Origin: JAJRXG01 sp038523965
Lineage (GTDB): Bacteria; Bacteroidota; Bacteroidia; Chitinophagales; Saprospiraceae
Assembly (NCBI GenBank): GCA_038523965.1
Contig: JBCBIX010000004.1
Location: 4,326-68,325 of the forward strand
Reading direction: 5' to 3'
DNA length: 64,000 bases
Shown here: positions 31,818 to 39,591 of the stretch, one piece after another
Layout: each line of letters opens with the position of its first letter
How positions within the stretch are numbered: the first letter of the stretch is position 1
Translations under genes and position numbers: made by a program
Notes under the pieces: generated by a model
What the model was told of the DNA's origin: nothing
What the model saw: only the letters and a program-made list of their open reading frames with translations
Databases searched by the model: none

Positions 31818-33446
31818 TTAAGCGGCGGTCACCATCTCGGATTTCAGTTCTCTGATCTTTTCGGATCTGATGTAGTCGTCATAGCTCATCAACCGATCGA
31901 TGATTCCGGCAGGGGTGATCTCAATGATACGATTGCAGGCTGTATTGAGTAGCTCATGATCATGAGTAGTCATGATGAGGTTACCTGGGAAATCACGGAG
32001 TGCATTGTTTAGTGCAGTAATGGATTCGAGATCAAGGTGATTCGTAGGTTCATCAAGCAATAAGAAGTTAGGATTCTTCAGCATCATCTTGGATAGCATG
32101 CAGCGGACTTTTTCTCCTCCTGAGAGGACACCAGACTTCTTGTACACTTCTTCTCCAGAGAATAACATCCGACCCAAGAATCCGCGAACGAATTGCTCAT
32201 CCTTTTCTTTGGAGTATTGCCGAAGCCAATCCATTAATTCCAAGTTCTGACCTTCGCTGAAGAACTCGCTATTCTCGTTTGGCAGATAGTCGAAGGTGAT
32301 CGTTTGACCCCATTCGATCGTGCCGCTGTCAGGCTCGATTTCGCCAGCCAGGACTTCATATAGTGCAGTAAGAGAGGTGGAGTCGCGTCCGAGGAGAGCA
32401 ATCTTGTCCCCCTTGTTCATTCGAAAGCTCACCTCCTCGAACAACGGTTCACCAGTCTCACTTCGTTTTGTGAGCTTCTCGACATAGAGGATCTGATCAC
32501 CAGGGTGCCTCTCTGGATTGAAGTGGATAAATGGATACTTGCGTGTGGATGGCTTGATTTCATCCAGATTGAGTTTATCGAGGGCCTTTTTGCGTGATGT
32601 AGCTTGCTTTGACTTCGAAGCGTTGGCGCTGAACCGCTGGATGAACTCCATCATCTCCTTACGTTTCTGCTCTACCTTTTTGTTCTTGTTAGCCATCTGC
32701 TGCGCCATTAATTGGCTTGACTCGTACCAGAAGGTGTAGTTACCTGTGAAGATTCTGATTTTGTTGAAGTCGATATCGACCATGTGAGTGCACACCATGT
32801 CGAGGAAGTAGCGGTCATGTGAGACCACGATCACAAGATTTTTGAAGTCAGCCAAAAAGTCTGATAGCCAAGTGGCAGTTTCTGCATCCAAGTCGTTTGT
32901 CGGCTCATCGAGCAGCAGGATGTCAGGTTCGCCAAACAAGGCTTGTGCTAACAGCACTTTTACTTTCTGGGCATTGGTCAGCTCCTTCATCGCCTTAAAG
33001 TGATGCTCTTCTGCTATACCCATGTTGCTCAAGATCTCAGCGGCATTGCTCTCGGCTTCCCACCCCCCCATTTCACCGTATTGGTTCTCTAATTCTGCTG
33101 CGCGAAGGCCATCTTCTTCAGATGCATCTGGATCCATGTAGATCGCATTTTTTTCCTGAGCGATGCGATACATCTCTTCATGGCCCATCATCACTGTGTC
33201 AAGGACTTGGGTATCCTCGTACTTGAAGTGATCCTGTTTTAAGACAGCCATGCGCTTACCTGGTTCGATGCTCACAGCACCACTTGTAGGATCGATTTCT
33301 CCTGATAGGATTCTGATAAAAGTTGATTTGCCAGCACCATTAGCACCGATGACTCCATAGCAGTTGCCATTGGTGAATTTGAGATTGACATCATCAAAAA
33401 GAGTACGCTTACCAAACTGAAGACTTAGATCCGATACGGTAATCAT
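31818..33446 (-). CDS. ABC-F ATPase, YbiT-like, with degenerate second P-loop
   Basis: A 542-aa soluble ABC-F protein with two ATPase domains, the family that acts on the ribosome. NBD1 has a good Walker A (GANGAGKST, residues 34-42) and Walker B ILLLDEPTND. Its signature is LTNAQ instead of LSGGQ, as in YbiT-type proteins. NBD2 keeps LSGGEKVR and FLLLDEPTNH, but its Walker A reads LLGRDSTSLTAL and lacks the Lys (around residue 350). The linker is Lys-rich (KNKKVEQKRKEMMEF). NBD2 may therefore bind ATP poorly. Confidence 0.9.
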   Translation of the reverse strand: MITVSDLSLQFGKRTLFDDVNLKFTNGNCYGVIGANGAGKSTFIRILSGEIDPTSGAVSIEPGKRMAVLKQDHFKYEDTQVLDTVMMGHEEMYRIAQEKNAIYMDPDASEEDGLRAAELENQYGEMGGWEAESNAAEILSNMGIAEEHHFKAMKELTNAQKVKVLLAQALFGEPDILLLDEPTNDLDAETATWLSDFLADFKNLVIVVSHDRYFLDMVCTHMVDIDFNKIRIFTGNYTFWYESSQLMAQQMANKNKKVEQKRKEMMEFIQRFSANASKSKQATSRKKALDKLNLDEIKPSTRKYPFIHFNPERHPGDQILYVEKLTKRSETGEPLFEEVSFRMNKGDKIALLGRDSTSLTALYEVLAGEIEPDSGTIEWGQTITFDYLPNENSEFFSEGQNLELMDWLRQYSKEKDEQFVRGFLGRMLFSGEEVYKKSGVLSGGEKVRCMLSKMMLKNPNFLLLDEPTNHLDLESITALNNALRDFPGNLIMTTHDHELLNTACNRIIEITPAGIIDRLMSYDDYIRSEKIRELKSEMVTAA

Positions 33447-33535
33447 AGCAAGTAGTTGGGTCCTTAATTTGGCTGCAAAACTATGGTTTCGGATAGGTAA
33501 TATCTACTCCTACTCGAAGCGATTACATTAGCCAT

Positions 33536-33901
33536 ATGAGTCGTCGCATCATTGATATCATCCTGGCAGCATTGTTCGTGCTTTTTGCGGTTGTTCAGTG
33601 GAATGATCCAGATTCCCTGGTCTGGATGATCATGTACGCATTGGTGGCTCTGGTAGCGGGTTTAGCAGCTTCAGGGCGATTATTTCCTATTGCCACCATG
33701 ATCATGCTGATCGTCTTGATAGTGGTCTTGCTTTCGTACATCCCGTCTATTAGGGAGTGGTTTGGTGATGGAATGCCATCCATTACTTCGAGTATGAAGG
33801 CGGAGTCCCCATATATCGAGTTGGTGAGAGAGTTTTTTGGATTGTTGATCAGTGCTGCAGCTATTGCCTACTATGTTGTCCGAGGTCGCAGGATTGGATG
33901 A
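33536..33901 (+). CDS. TMEM220-like small membrane protein
   Basis: A 121-aa protein with four hydrophobic helices. The first contains the marker FAVVQWNDPDSLVWM, where QxNDPD is the signature of the transmembrane 220 family. The next helices are ALVALVAGLAASG, MIMLIVLIVVLLSY and FFGLLISAAAIAYYVV. Function is unknown in bacteria and animals. It starts 89 bp from the divergent ABC-F gene, and its stop is followed after 6 bp by the end of the convergent App1 gene. Confidence 0.8.
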   Translation: MSRRIIDIILAALFVLFAVVQWNDPDSLVWMIMYALVALVAGLAASGRLFPIATMIMLIVLIVVLLSYIPSIREWFGDGMPSITSSMKAESPYIELVREFFGLLISAAAIAYYVVRGRRIG

Positions 33902-33907
33902 GCCTGA

Positions 33908-34927
33908 TTATTCTCTTTGAGTGGAGATAACTGATACCTGAGGATCAGCTTTCTGAAGGCCGAGGAGATGGTCTTCCATCTCGACGGTATGATCGAATAC
34001 CATGAGTGGAACAGGGGTGAATAGCTTTGCAATCTTTCGTACACGTTTCATGCGTCGCCGATCGTCCACAGAGCGGATGTAGATGGCCCTCACGCGTTCA
34101 GGGTACTTAGCTGCGATATCGCGATAGATGTCAACATCCACCTCTCCCGCATCGCCGATAAGTACAAAGGCGATGTCTGGGCAAGCAGTGAATGCTTTCA
34201 TGATCTCCTTGTATTTATTCTGCTTCTCGAGTGTGGAAGACTTGGGCGAGAGGAAGTTGTAGTCCCTGAGTAGCAAAAACCCGTTGGGAAACTTGTTGTG
34301 CTGGAGATATACTTTCAGATAGTCAAATAGATTCCAAGGACTATTCGAAATGTAAAAAAACGGATTCCCTCCTGAGGCCAACTTGCGATAGAAGGTCGAG
34401 ACGTTTTTAAAGCTCTTACGTTTTTGCGGATTTAGGAACAAGGTATTGAGCAGGAGCCTCCACTTGAACCAGGAGACCACCCCAGTGACCAGTATGGTGT
34501 CATCAATATCGCTGATCACACCGTATTGGACGTCGTCATGAAGGATCGTTGGTATCACTTCCGTCTCTATAACTGAGCTAAACCGAGGATGATTTACTTC
34601 CACCCGAACGGTATCACATAGATCTTGGATCCTAAAAGTCCCCTCATAAAATCCCTCCTCATTAGAATGGATTGTGAAGCGCTCTCCACACGCGATCACA
34701 TCCACACGGGCATGAGCTACTTCATGAGAAAGGATGCGTTTGGCGAGATTCACAAAGTTGCGAAACCAGTTGTCGGTGGGTAGTGAGACAATCTTATTGT
34801 CCTCGATAATACGGCCACGAAGATGTAGTTGATGTGCTGAGATGAAAGCGTAGTAGTTGATTACAAGTATCTCATCATACCTGAACCACCTCTTCACAAG
34901 TCGTGCTAACCGAAATAACCATGACAC
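33908..34927 (-). CDS. App1-type phosphatidate phosphatase (DUF2183)
   Basis: A 339-aa HAD-superfamily phosphatase. The catalytic motif DIDDTILVTGVVSWFKW (nucleophile Asp near residue 140) is characteristic of the App1 group, which dephosphorylates phosphatidate or related lipids. FFYISNSPWNLFDYL and VLIGDAGEVDVDIYRDIA supply the later Ser/Lys-Asp motifs. The N-terminal ~120 residues look like a beta-sandwich (LRGRIIEDNKIVSL, FTIHSNEEGFYEGTF). No signal peptide is seen. Its gene follows the BioD-like gene on the same strand with a 57-bp gap. Confidence 0.85.
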   Translation of the reverse strand: MSWLFRLARLVKRWFRYDEILVINYYAFISAHQLHLRGRIIEDNKIVSLPTDNWFRNFVNLAKRILSHEVAHARVDVIACGERFTIHSNEEGFYEGTFRIQDLCDTVRVEVNHPRFSSVIETEVIPTILHDDVQYGVISDIDDTILVTGVVSWFKWRLLLNTLFLNPQKRKSFKNVSTFYRKLASGGNPFFYISNSPWNLFDYLKVYLQHNKFPNGFLLLRDYNFLSPKSSTLEKQNKYKEIMKAFTACPDIAFVLIGDAGEVDVDIYRDIAAKYPERVRAIYIRSVDDRRRMKRVRKIAKLFTPVPLMVFDHTVEMEDHLLGLQKADPQVSVISTQRE

Positions 34928-34984
34928 AGTGGTAATGTACTGAGCCGCCCTGTCTCAAGCAGCAACTGGCGCGTCATGGTTTCA

Positions 34985-36085
34985 TTAATTTTTGACCTGC
35001 TCCAGGATGGTATCCAGATGGACATTGGCTTTGATGAGTTCTATAGCGCGACTGATCTTCCAGGGAGTGCTACGGTTGATTTTGACTTCCATGCGACTGA
35101 TCTTCAGAACAGCTCCATAAGTATCGAATTTGGTGCGGAGTAAGGGTAATTCGTTATCGGTGATGTATTCCATAGCGGACTCGGATATCTGGCCATCACC
35201 AGTTATGATAACACCCGAAAGTGGACATTTCTCGACCCCTTTGAATACACTGAATGACTTGACCTTCTGGACGGCGCGGTCGATGGTGCGTTCGCTCGCG
35301 ATAAGTAGTAGATTCTGAAAGCTCTTTAGTTCTTTTAGGTCGACCAGAGATCCTGCCAGCATATTTTCTACTCGATTAGCGAGTTTATCCTCGTGGAGTT
35401 CGACTTCGGCTTTGAGTGTCTGTGCGATGGACTTCATCAGTGGATAGGCCAACACTTCGTCGTAGGGCATGAGGCCGAGTAGCGGGATGCCATGCCGATC
35501 GAGCCAGATACGTAGATAGCGCTCTACTTTTTCGAGTTTGTCAGGGCGAACTTTATTGATAATTACTCCGAGTAATGGCACCTGGTGCTCACGAAACAGA
35601 GCAGTACACATGGATAGCATATCTATCGTGCTACCGATGCCACCCTCCAAGATCATGATAACTCCTGCATCCAGCATTTTAGCGACATGCGCATTAGACA
35701 AGCCTACTACACTGCCGACTCCAGGATGGCCAGTCCCTTCGAATATGGTTAGATCGTGTACCTTATTGAGGACAGTCTTGGCGCGGAGGATATCCTTCTG
35801 GAAGCTGCTTGTGGTCGGATGTTCGATAAGGATCCTAACCGTAGAACTTGGTAGGACAACAGGACTGTGATGCTTAGGCTTGATATCGAACTTGATCAGA
35901 TCAGCGAATAACAAAGTGTCCTTATCGACATAGAGATTTTGGAAATTGAGAAACTTCTGACCTACGGGCTTACAGTAACCTACATTAATCCCCTGCTGTA
36001 AGAAGGTGGAGACTAAACCAAGCGTGCTGGTCGTCTTGCCAACATGTTGGCTACTGGCTGCTACATAGATGTTCTTATACTTCAT
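34985..36085 (-). CDS. BioD-like P-loop protein with DRTGG domain
   Basis: A 366-aa protein. The N-terminus is a dethiobiotin-synthetase-like P-loop domain (AASSQHVGKTTSTLGLVSTF, then CKPVGQKF) with FEGTGHPGVGSVVGLSNAHV. The C-terminal ~130 residues resemble the DRTGG domain (GVIITGDGQISESAMEYITD). The same pairing forms the N-terminal part of large phosphotransacetylases, but here the Pta catalytic domain is missing. This suggests a sensor or regulator of acetyl metabolism, not an enzyme. The start codon is only 33 bp from that of the divergent M23 gene. Confidence 0.75.
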   Translation of the reverse strand: MKYKNIYVAASSQHVGKTTSTLGLVSTFLQQGINVGYCKPVGQKFLNFQNLYVDKDTLLFADLIKFDIKPKHHSPVVLPSSTVRILIEHPTTSSFQKDILRAKTVLNKVHDLTIFEGTGHPGVGSVVGLSNAHVAKMLDAGVIMILEGGIGSTIDMLSMCTALFREHQVPLLGVIINKVRPDKLEKVERYLRIWLDRHGIPLLGLMPYDEVLAYPLMKSIAQTLKAEVELHEDKLANRVENMLAGSLVDLKELKSFQNLLLIASERTIDRAVQKVKSFSVFKGVEKCPLSGVIITGDGQISESAMEYITDNELPLLRTKFDTYGAVLKISRMEVKINRSTPWKISRAIELIKANVHLDTILEQVKN

Positions 36086-36117
36086 CGCTTACCTTACTCT
36101 TGCTAAAGCTACTCAAG

Positions 36118-36774
36118 ATGAATCTGAATGATGTGCGATTCGCACCCTTTCCAGTTCTTGGAAAGAGGTATAAGCCGAATGACTATCACGCGATTGACTT
36201 AGATCGGTCGCATCTGGAGCGCATCGGGATCAGTACGAACAATGAACTCCAGATTCATCTTCAACAGAAGTCCAATGATTGGGAACGCGTTTTGTATGGA
36301 GGCTACCTCGAGCACCGAGCTCTCTATCAGGATAGCCCCTTGTTTAACTCAGCAACAGAAAAGCGAGACATTCATCTGGGTATTGATCTATGGCAGGTGG
36401 CGGGACATCCGATCTTCGCACCACTCGATGGAAAGGTCCACAGTCTCAGATATAATGACCAAGAGCTGGATTATGGATATACGCTCATCATAAGCCATCA
36501 GGTTAAAAACATGCGTTTCAACACGCTCTATGGGCACCTTAGTGATTCCATCATGGATCTTTGGACAGTGGGTCAGCCCGTTAGCCGGGGGAACGTCATT
36601 GGCCATCTCGGTGACATGGATCAAAATGGAGGGTGGATACCTCATGTACACCTTCAACTGATACTGGATATGACTGGCTATCATGGCGATTACCCAGGTG
36701 TCTGCTCAGAGAAAGACGTTATGTTTTATCAAAGCAATTGCCCCGATCCGACCCCAATTCTCATTTTGGGTTAA
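36118..36774 (+). CDS. M23 family metallopeptidase-like protein
   Basis: A 218-aa protein with a LytM/M23 peptidase fold. Zinc ligands are visible: His86 and Asp90 in RDIHLGIDLW, and His178 in PHVHLQL, with His140 in LYGHLS. DGKVHSLRYNDQ and GYTLIISH are the usual strands. It has no signal peptide, which is unusual for a wall hydrolase. In other bacteria cytosolic M23-like domains occur fused to aminotransferases, so it may act on a small molecule. I prefer the Met at 36118; an ATG at 36100 is possible. Confidence 0.75.
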   Translation: MNLNDVRFAPFPVLGKRYKPNDYHAIDLDRSHLERIGISTNNELQIHLQQKSNDWERVLYGGYLEHRALYQDSPLFNSATEKRDIHLGIDLWQVAGHPIFAPLDGKVHSLRYNDQELDYGYTLIISHQVKNMRFNTLYGHLSDSIMDLWTVGQPVSRGNVIGHLGDMDQNGGWIPHVHLQLILDMTGYHGDYPGVCSEKDVMFYQSNCPDPTPILILG

Positions 36775-36859
36775 ACTATCTGTACAGGGTCCACATAGGT
36801 AGTTGGCGATAACCATCACCTCAGCGTTCTCGTTACTTCTTTTGATAAGAAACAGCACG

Positions 36860-37564
36860 ATGGCTACAACACGAAAATCCAAGAAGACTACTGCAACAGA
36901 CTTCATAACTCCATATCTGCAGTACGCCCTCGAAGTCAAAAAGCATGACAGAAATGTTTACAAGTTCTGTAAGCACTTCAAACTGGAGGAGGCAGACTTC
37001 TACAAGCAGTACGGCTCACTTCATATGTTGGAACGTGCGATCTGGGATCATCTGATGACGGCTGCGATCAAGACTGTTGCCAAGGATGAGAGCTACAGCG
37101 CATTTAGTGATCAAGAAAAACTCCTCTCGCTGTTCTACACCTTCTTCGAGAGTCTGACGATGAATCGTAGCTACGTCACGAATAATCTCCGTGAGAACAT
37201 GGACGTACGGGACAGAATGACGTTGCTCAAGCCAATGAAGAATACCTTTCGCAAGTTTGTGGATGAGTGCTTTGAGGATAGTCCCTTTACGAATCAGTCT
37301 GGAGGAATTGAGCGGCTAAACGACGTACGTCGTCGTGGCTTAGAGGAGGGTTTTTGGACTCAACTGATGTTTTTGATCGAGTTCTGGCGTAAGGATGATT
37401 CCCCAGGCTTTGAAAAAACGGATATCGCCATCGAAAAATCCGTTCGCGCTGCAATGGATCTGATTGTTGCTACACCAGTTAGGAGCTTGGTTGACTTTGG
37501 TCGATTCATCTGGAAGAAAGGTTTGCCAGAGGATGAAAACAGCGGAAACAATCCCAACCAGTAA
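36860..37564 (+). CDS. TetR-like protein paired with an ABC1 kinase
   Basis: A 234-aa all-helical protein from the Met at 36860 (MATTRKSKKTTATDFITPYL). The first ~60 residues look like a TetR-type start (VYKFCKHFKLEEADFYKQYG), but the helix-turn-helix is degenerate. The rest resembles a TetR C-terminal ligand domain or COQ9. The ABC1 kinase starts inside its last 32 bp. COQ9 helps a kinase-like COQ8 (ABC1) in ubiquinone synthesis in mitochondria, so this pair may be the menaquinone-related bacterial counterpart. That idea is inference. Confidence 0.65.
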   Translation: MATTRKSKKTTATDFITPYLQYALEVKKHDRNVYKFCKHFKLEEADFYKQYGSLHMLERAIWDHLMTAAIKTVAKDESYSAFSDQEKLLSLFYTFFESLTMNRSYVTNNLRENMDVRDRMTLLKPMKNTFRKFVDECFEDSPFTNQSGGIERLNDVRRRGLEEGFWTQLMFLIEFWRKDDSPGFEKTDIAIEKSVRAAMDLIVATPVRSLVDFGRFIWKKGLPEDENSGNNPNQ

Positions 37565-38852
37565 GTTCAAGCGAGCTGGTAAAATCATAAGAACAGGCAT
37601 CAAAGTCGGTACCAACTACGCCTCCTACTACGGAGAGAAATTAGTCGGTGGTGATGCATCCAGGGATAAATTAGACGAGAAGAATGCGACTGAGATCATG
37701 GACAGCCTTCAGGAGCTGAAGGGTAGTGGGCTGAAGGTCGCTCAGATGCTTAGCATGGAAGAAAACCTCCTTCCTACAGCATATGCTCAGCAGTTTTCGT
37801 TAGCACAGTTTAGTGTACCACCTCTATCGTCACCCTTAGTTAAGAAGACATTTCGCAAGTACTTCGGGAAGTCGCCCGAGGAAGTCTTTGACAAGTTTGA
37901 TTACGATAGCAAGTTCGCAGCCAGTATCGGTCAGGTTCATGAAGCATGGCTCAACGGGCAGAAGTTGGCAGTTAAGATCCAGTATCCTGGTGTTGCAGAA
38001 TCAATTCGCTCTGACCTGGCTCTACTCAAGCCCTTGGCAAGTCGCATTATGCGCATCAAACTGAAGGATGCCGATCGCTACTTCAGGGAGGTTGAGGATA
38101 AGTTGATCGAAGAGACAGATTACAACTTAGAATTGGAGAACAGTGTACAGCTCACTCGAGATTGTGACTGGATGCAGGATGTCATCTTCCCCAGTTATCT
38201 CCCAGACTACAGCAATGAGCGGATCATTACGATGGAATGGATCGAGGGTCAGCACCTAACTCCATGGCTGGCGACGAATCCGTCCCAAGAAGAGCGCAAT
38301 CGCATCGGAAAGCTGCTATTCGATTTCTTTATGTACCAGATTCATGAGCTGAATATGGTCCATGCCGATCCACATCCGGGCAACCTGCTCATCACCAAAG
38401 AAGGGAAGTTGGCAGTAATTGACTTTGGCTGTGTGAAGGAGATTCCGACAAGTTTCTATGACCCATATTTTGAATTGTTGCAAAAGGAAGCTCTGGATGA
38501 CAAGATCAAGTTCGAATCACTGTTGGAGACTCTTGAGGTTCTGTTAGCCAATGATGCGCCTGATGAACGCGAATATTTCAGTGACCTTTTTCACCAGGTC
38601 TTATCTCTGGCCTTAAGACCTTATCACCAGGGGCGATTTGACTTTAGTAATGATGCCTACTTCAAGTCGATGACCGAGATGGGGGAGCAACTAACATCGC
38701 AGTCGCTGAAATCTAAATACAATCCTAATCGCGGATCAACCCACTTTATCTACCTCAATAGAACGAATTACGGATTGTATAGCCTACTACATATGCTACG
38801 TGCAGAGATCGATACATCGATACCGTCTAAGCAGCTCGCTACAGTTGGATAG
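37533..38852 (+). CDS. ABC1/UbiB family atypical kinase
   Basis: A 439-aa protein kinase-like ATPase of the ABC1/AarF/COQ8 family from the Met at 37533 (MKTAETIPTSKFKRAGKII). Family features are the KxGQ-like stretch (LKGSGLKVAQMLSMEE), AASIGQVHEAWLNGQKLAVK (the alanine-rich loop and ATP-binding Lys), MVHADPHPGNLLI (catalytic loop) and VIDFGCVKE (metal-binding Asp). It supports isoprenoid quinone synthesis in other organisms. It overlaps the TetR-like gene by 32 bp. Its 3' end overlaps the convergent gene at 38839 by 14 bp. Confidence 0.9.
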   Translation: MKTAETIPTSKFKRAGKIIRTGIKVGTNYASYYGEKLVGGDASRDKLDEKNATEIMDSLQELKGSGLKVAQMLSMEENLLPTAYAQQFSLAQFSVPPLSSPLVKKTFRKYFGKSPEEVFDKFDYDSKFAASIGQVHEAWLNGQKLAVKIQYPGVAESIRSDLALLKPLASRIMRIKLKDADRYFREVEDKLIEETDYNLELENSVQLTRDCDWMQDVIFPSYLPDYSNERIITMEWIEGQHLTPWLATNPSQEERNRIGKLLFDFFMYQIHELNMVHADPHPGNLLITKEGKLAVIDFGCVKEIPTSFYDPYFELLQKEALDDKIKFESLLETLEVLLANDAPDEREYFSDLFHQVLSLALRPYHQGRFDFSNDAYFKSMTEMGEQLTSQSLKSKYNPNRGSTHFIYLNRTNYGLYSLLHMLRAEIDTSIPSKQLATVG

Positions 38853-39585
38853 GATTCTGAGTGTGCCCAAAATCTGACCACGAAGTGCCTGCTTTGATGT
38901 TTGTTATTGGGATGGTGAGTGTCTTGATTTTACCGGTATGGTTGGTGGCTACTCTTGCACCACCAGGTAGTATCTGCCAGTCCTCCCAAGACGTGTAGAC
39001 TCCTCCGATCGGGATGATTTTTACCCACATCTTGTACCCCGTAGGAAGACCGTTTTCATCGACATACCATAAGTATGAATCCCCTGGAGTCACTCCTCCG
39101 CTATCATATGTAACTAACAGTCCTTGCTTGCCATCTTTATCAAGGGCAATTTGTCGCGACGCCTCCTCATCCATTACTTTGAATGGAGCTGCGAACCACC
39201 ACATGTCATTACACCAGAAGGACCAAGCTGTTGCCACAGCCTTTGAAGTAGCTGCCTCATCTGTTACGAGCGCATCATTCTGATAGAGTTTTCCCCGTAC
39301 TTGATCCATATCAAGATGGACTTCCTGATCATCCCATGAGATGATGGCGGTATTAGATGTGCGGTCCCACAGATAGTGATGTTCTCCCCTAAACGTCCAT
39401 TCGACGATCGGCAGCGAGTCCCAGGCGGGCTTGTTAACCTGCTTCAGTATAGACTGTGCCATTGCATCGGCATCGCCATCGACGATGGTAGGTCTTGGTT
39501 CATGTACTGCAAATCTGATGTACACGAATCCCACTATGATGAGTAGGAGGATACCGATTAGCAGATACTTGAAGAACTTGAGCAT
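38839..39585 (-). CDS. Membrane-anchored periplasmic protein
   Basis: A 248-aa protein with one N-terminal helix (FFKYLLIGILLLIIVGFVYI) and no cleavage site, so it is anchored with its body in the periplasm. The soluble part is strand-rich with many Trp residues, such as PAWDSLPIVEWTFRG, SFWCNDMWWF and YTSWEDWQILPGG. Similar proteins are seen as hypothetical genes in Bacteroidota, but I cannot name a family. It starts 6 bp after the TonB receptor gene and is likely cotranscribed with it. The 3' end overlaps the ABC1 gene by 14 bp. Confidence 0.7.
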   Translation of the reverse strand: MLKFFKYLLIGILLLIIVGFVYIRFAVHEPRPTIVDGDADAMAQSILKQVNKPAWDSLPIVEWTFRGEHHYLWDRTSNTAIISWDDQEVHLDMDQVRGKLYQNDALVTDEAATSKAVATAWSFWCNDMWWFAAPFKVMDEEASRQIALDKDGKQGLLVTYDSGGVTPGDSYLWYVDENGLPTGYKMWVKIIPIGGVYTSWEDWQILPGGARVATNHTGKIKTLTIPITNIKAGTSWSDFGHTQNPIQL

Positions 39586-39591
39586 AAGAGT

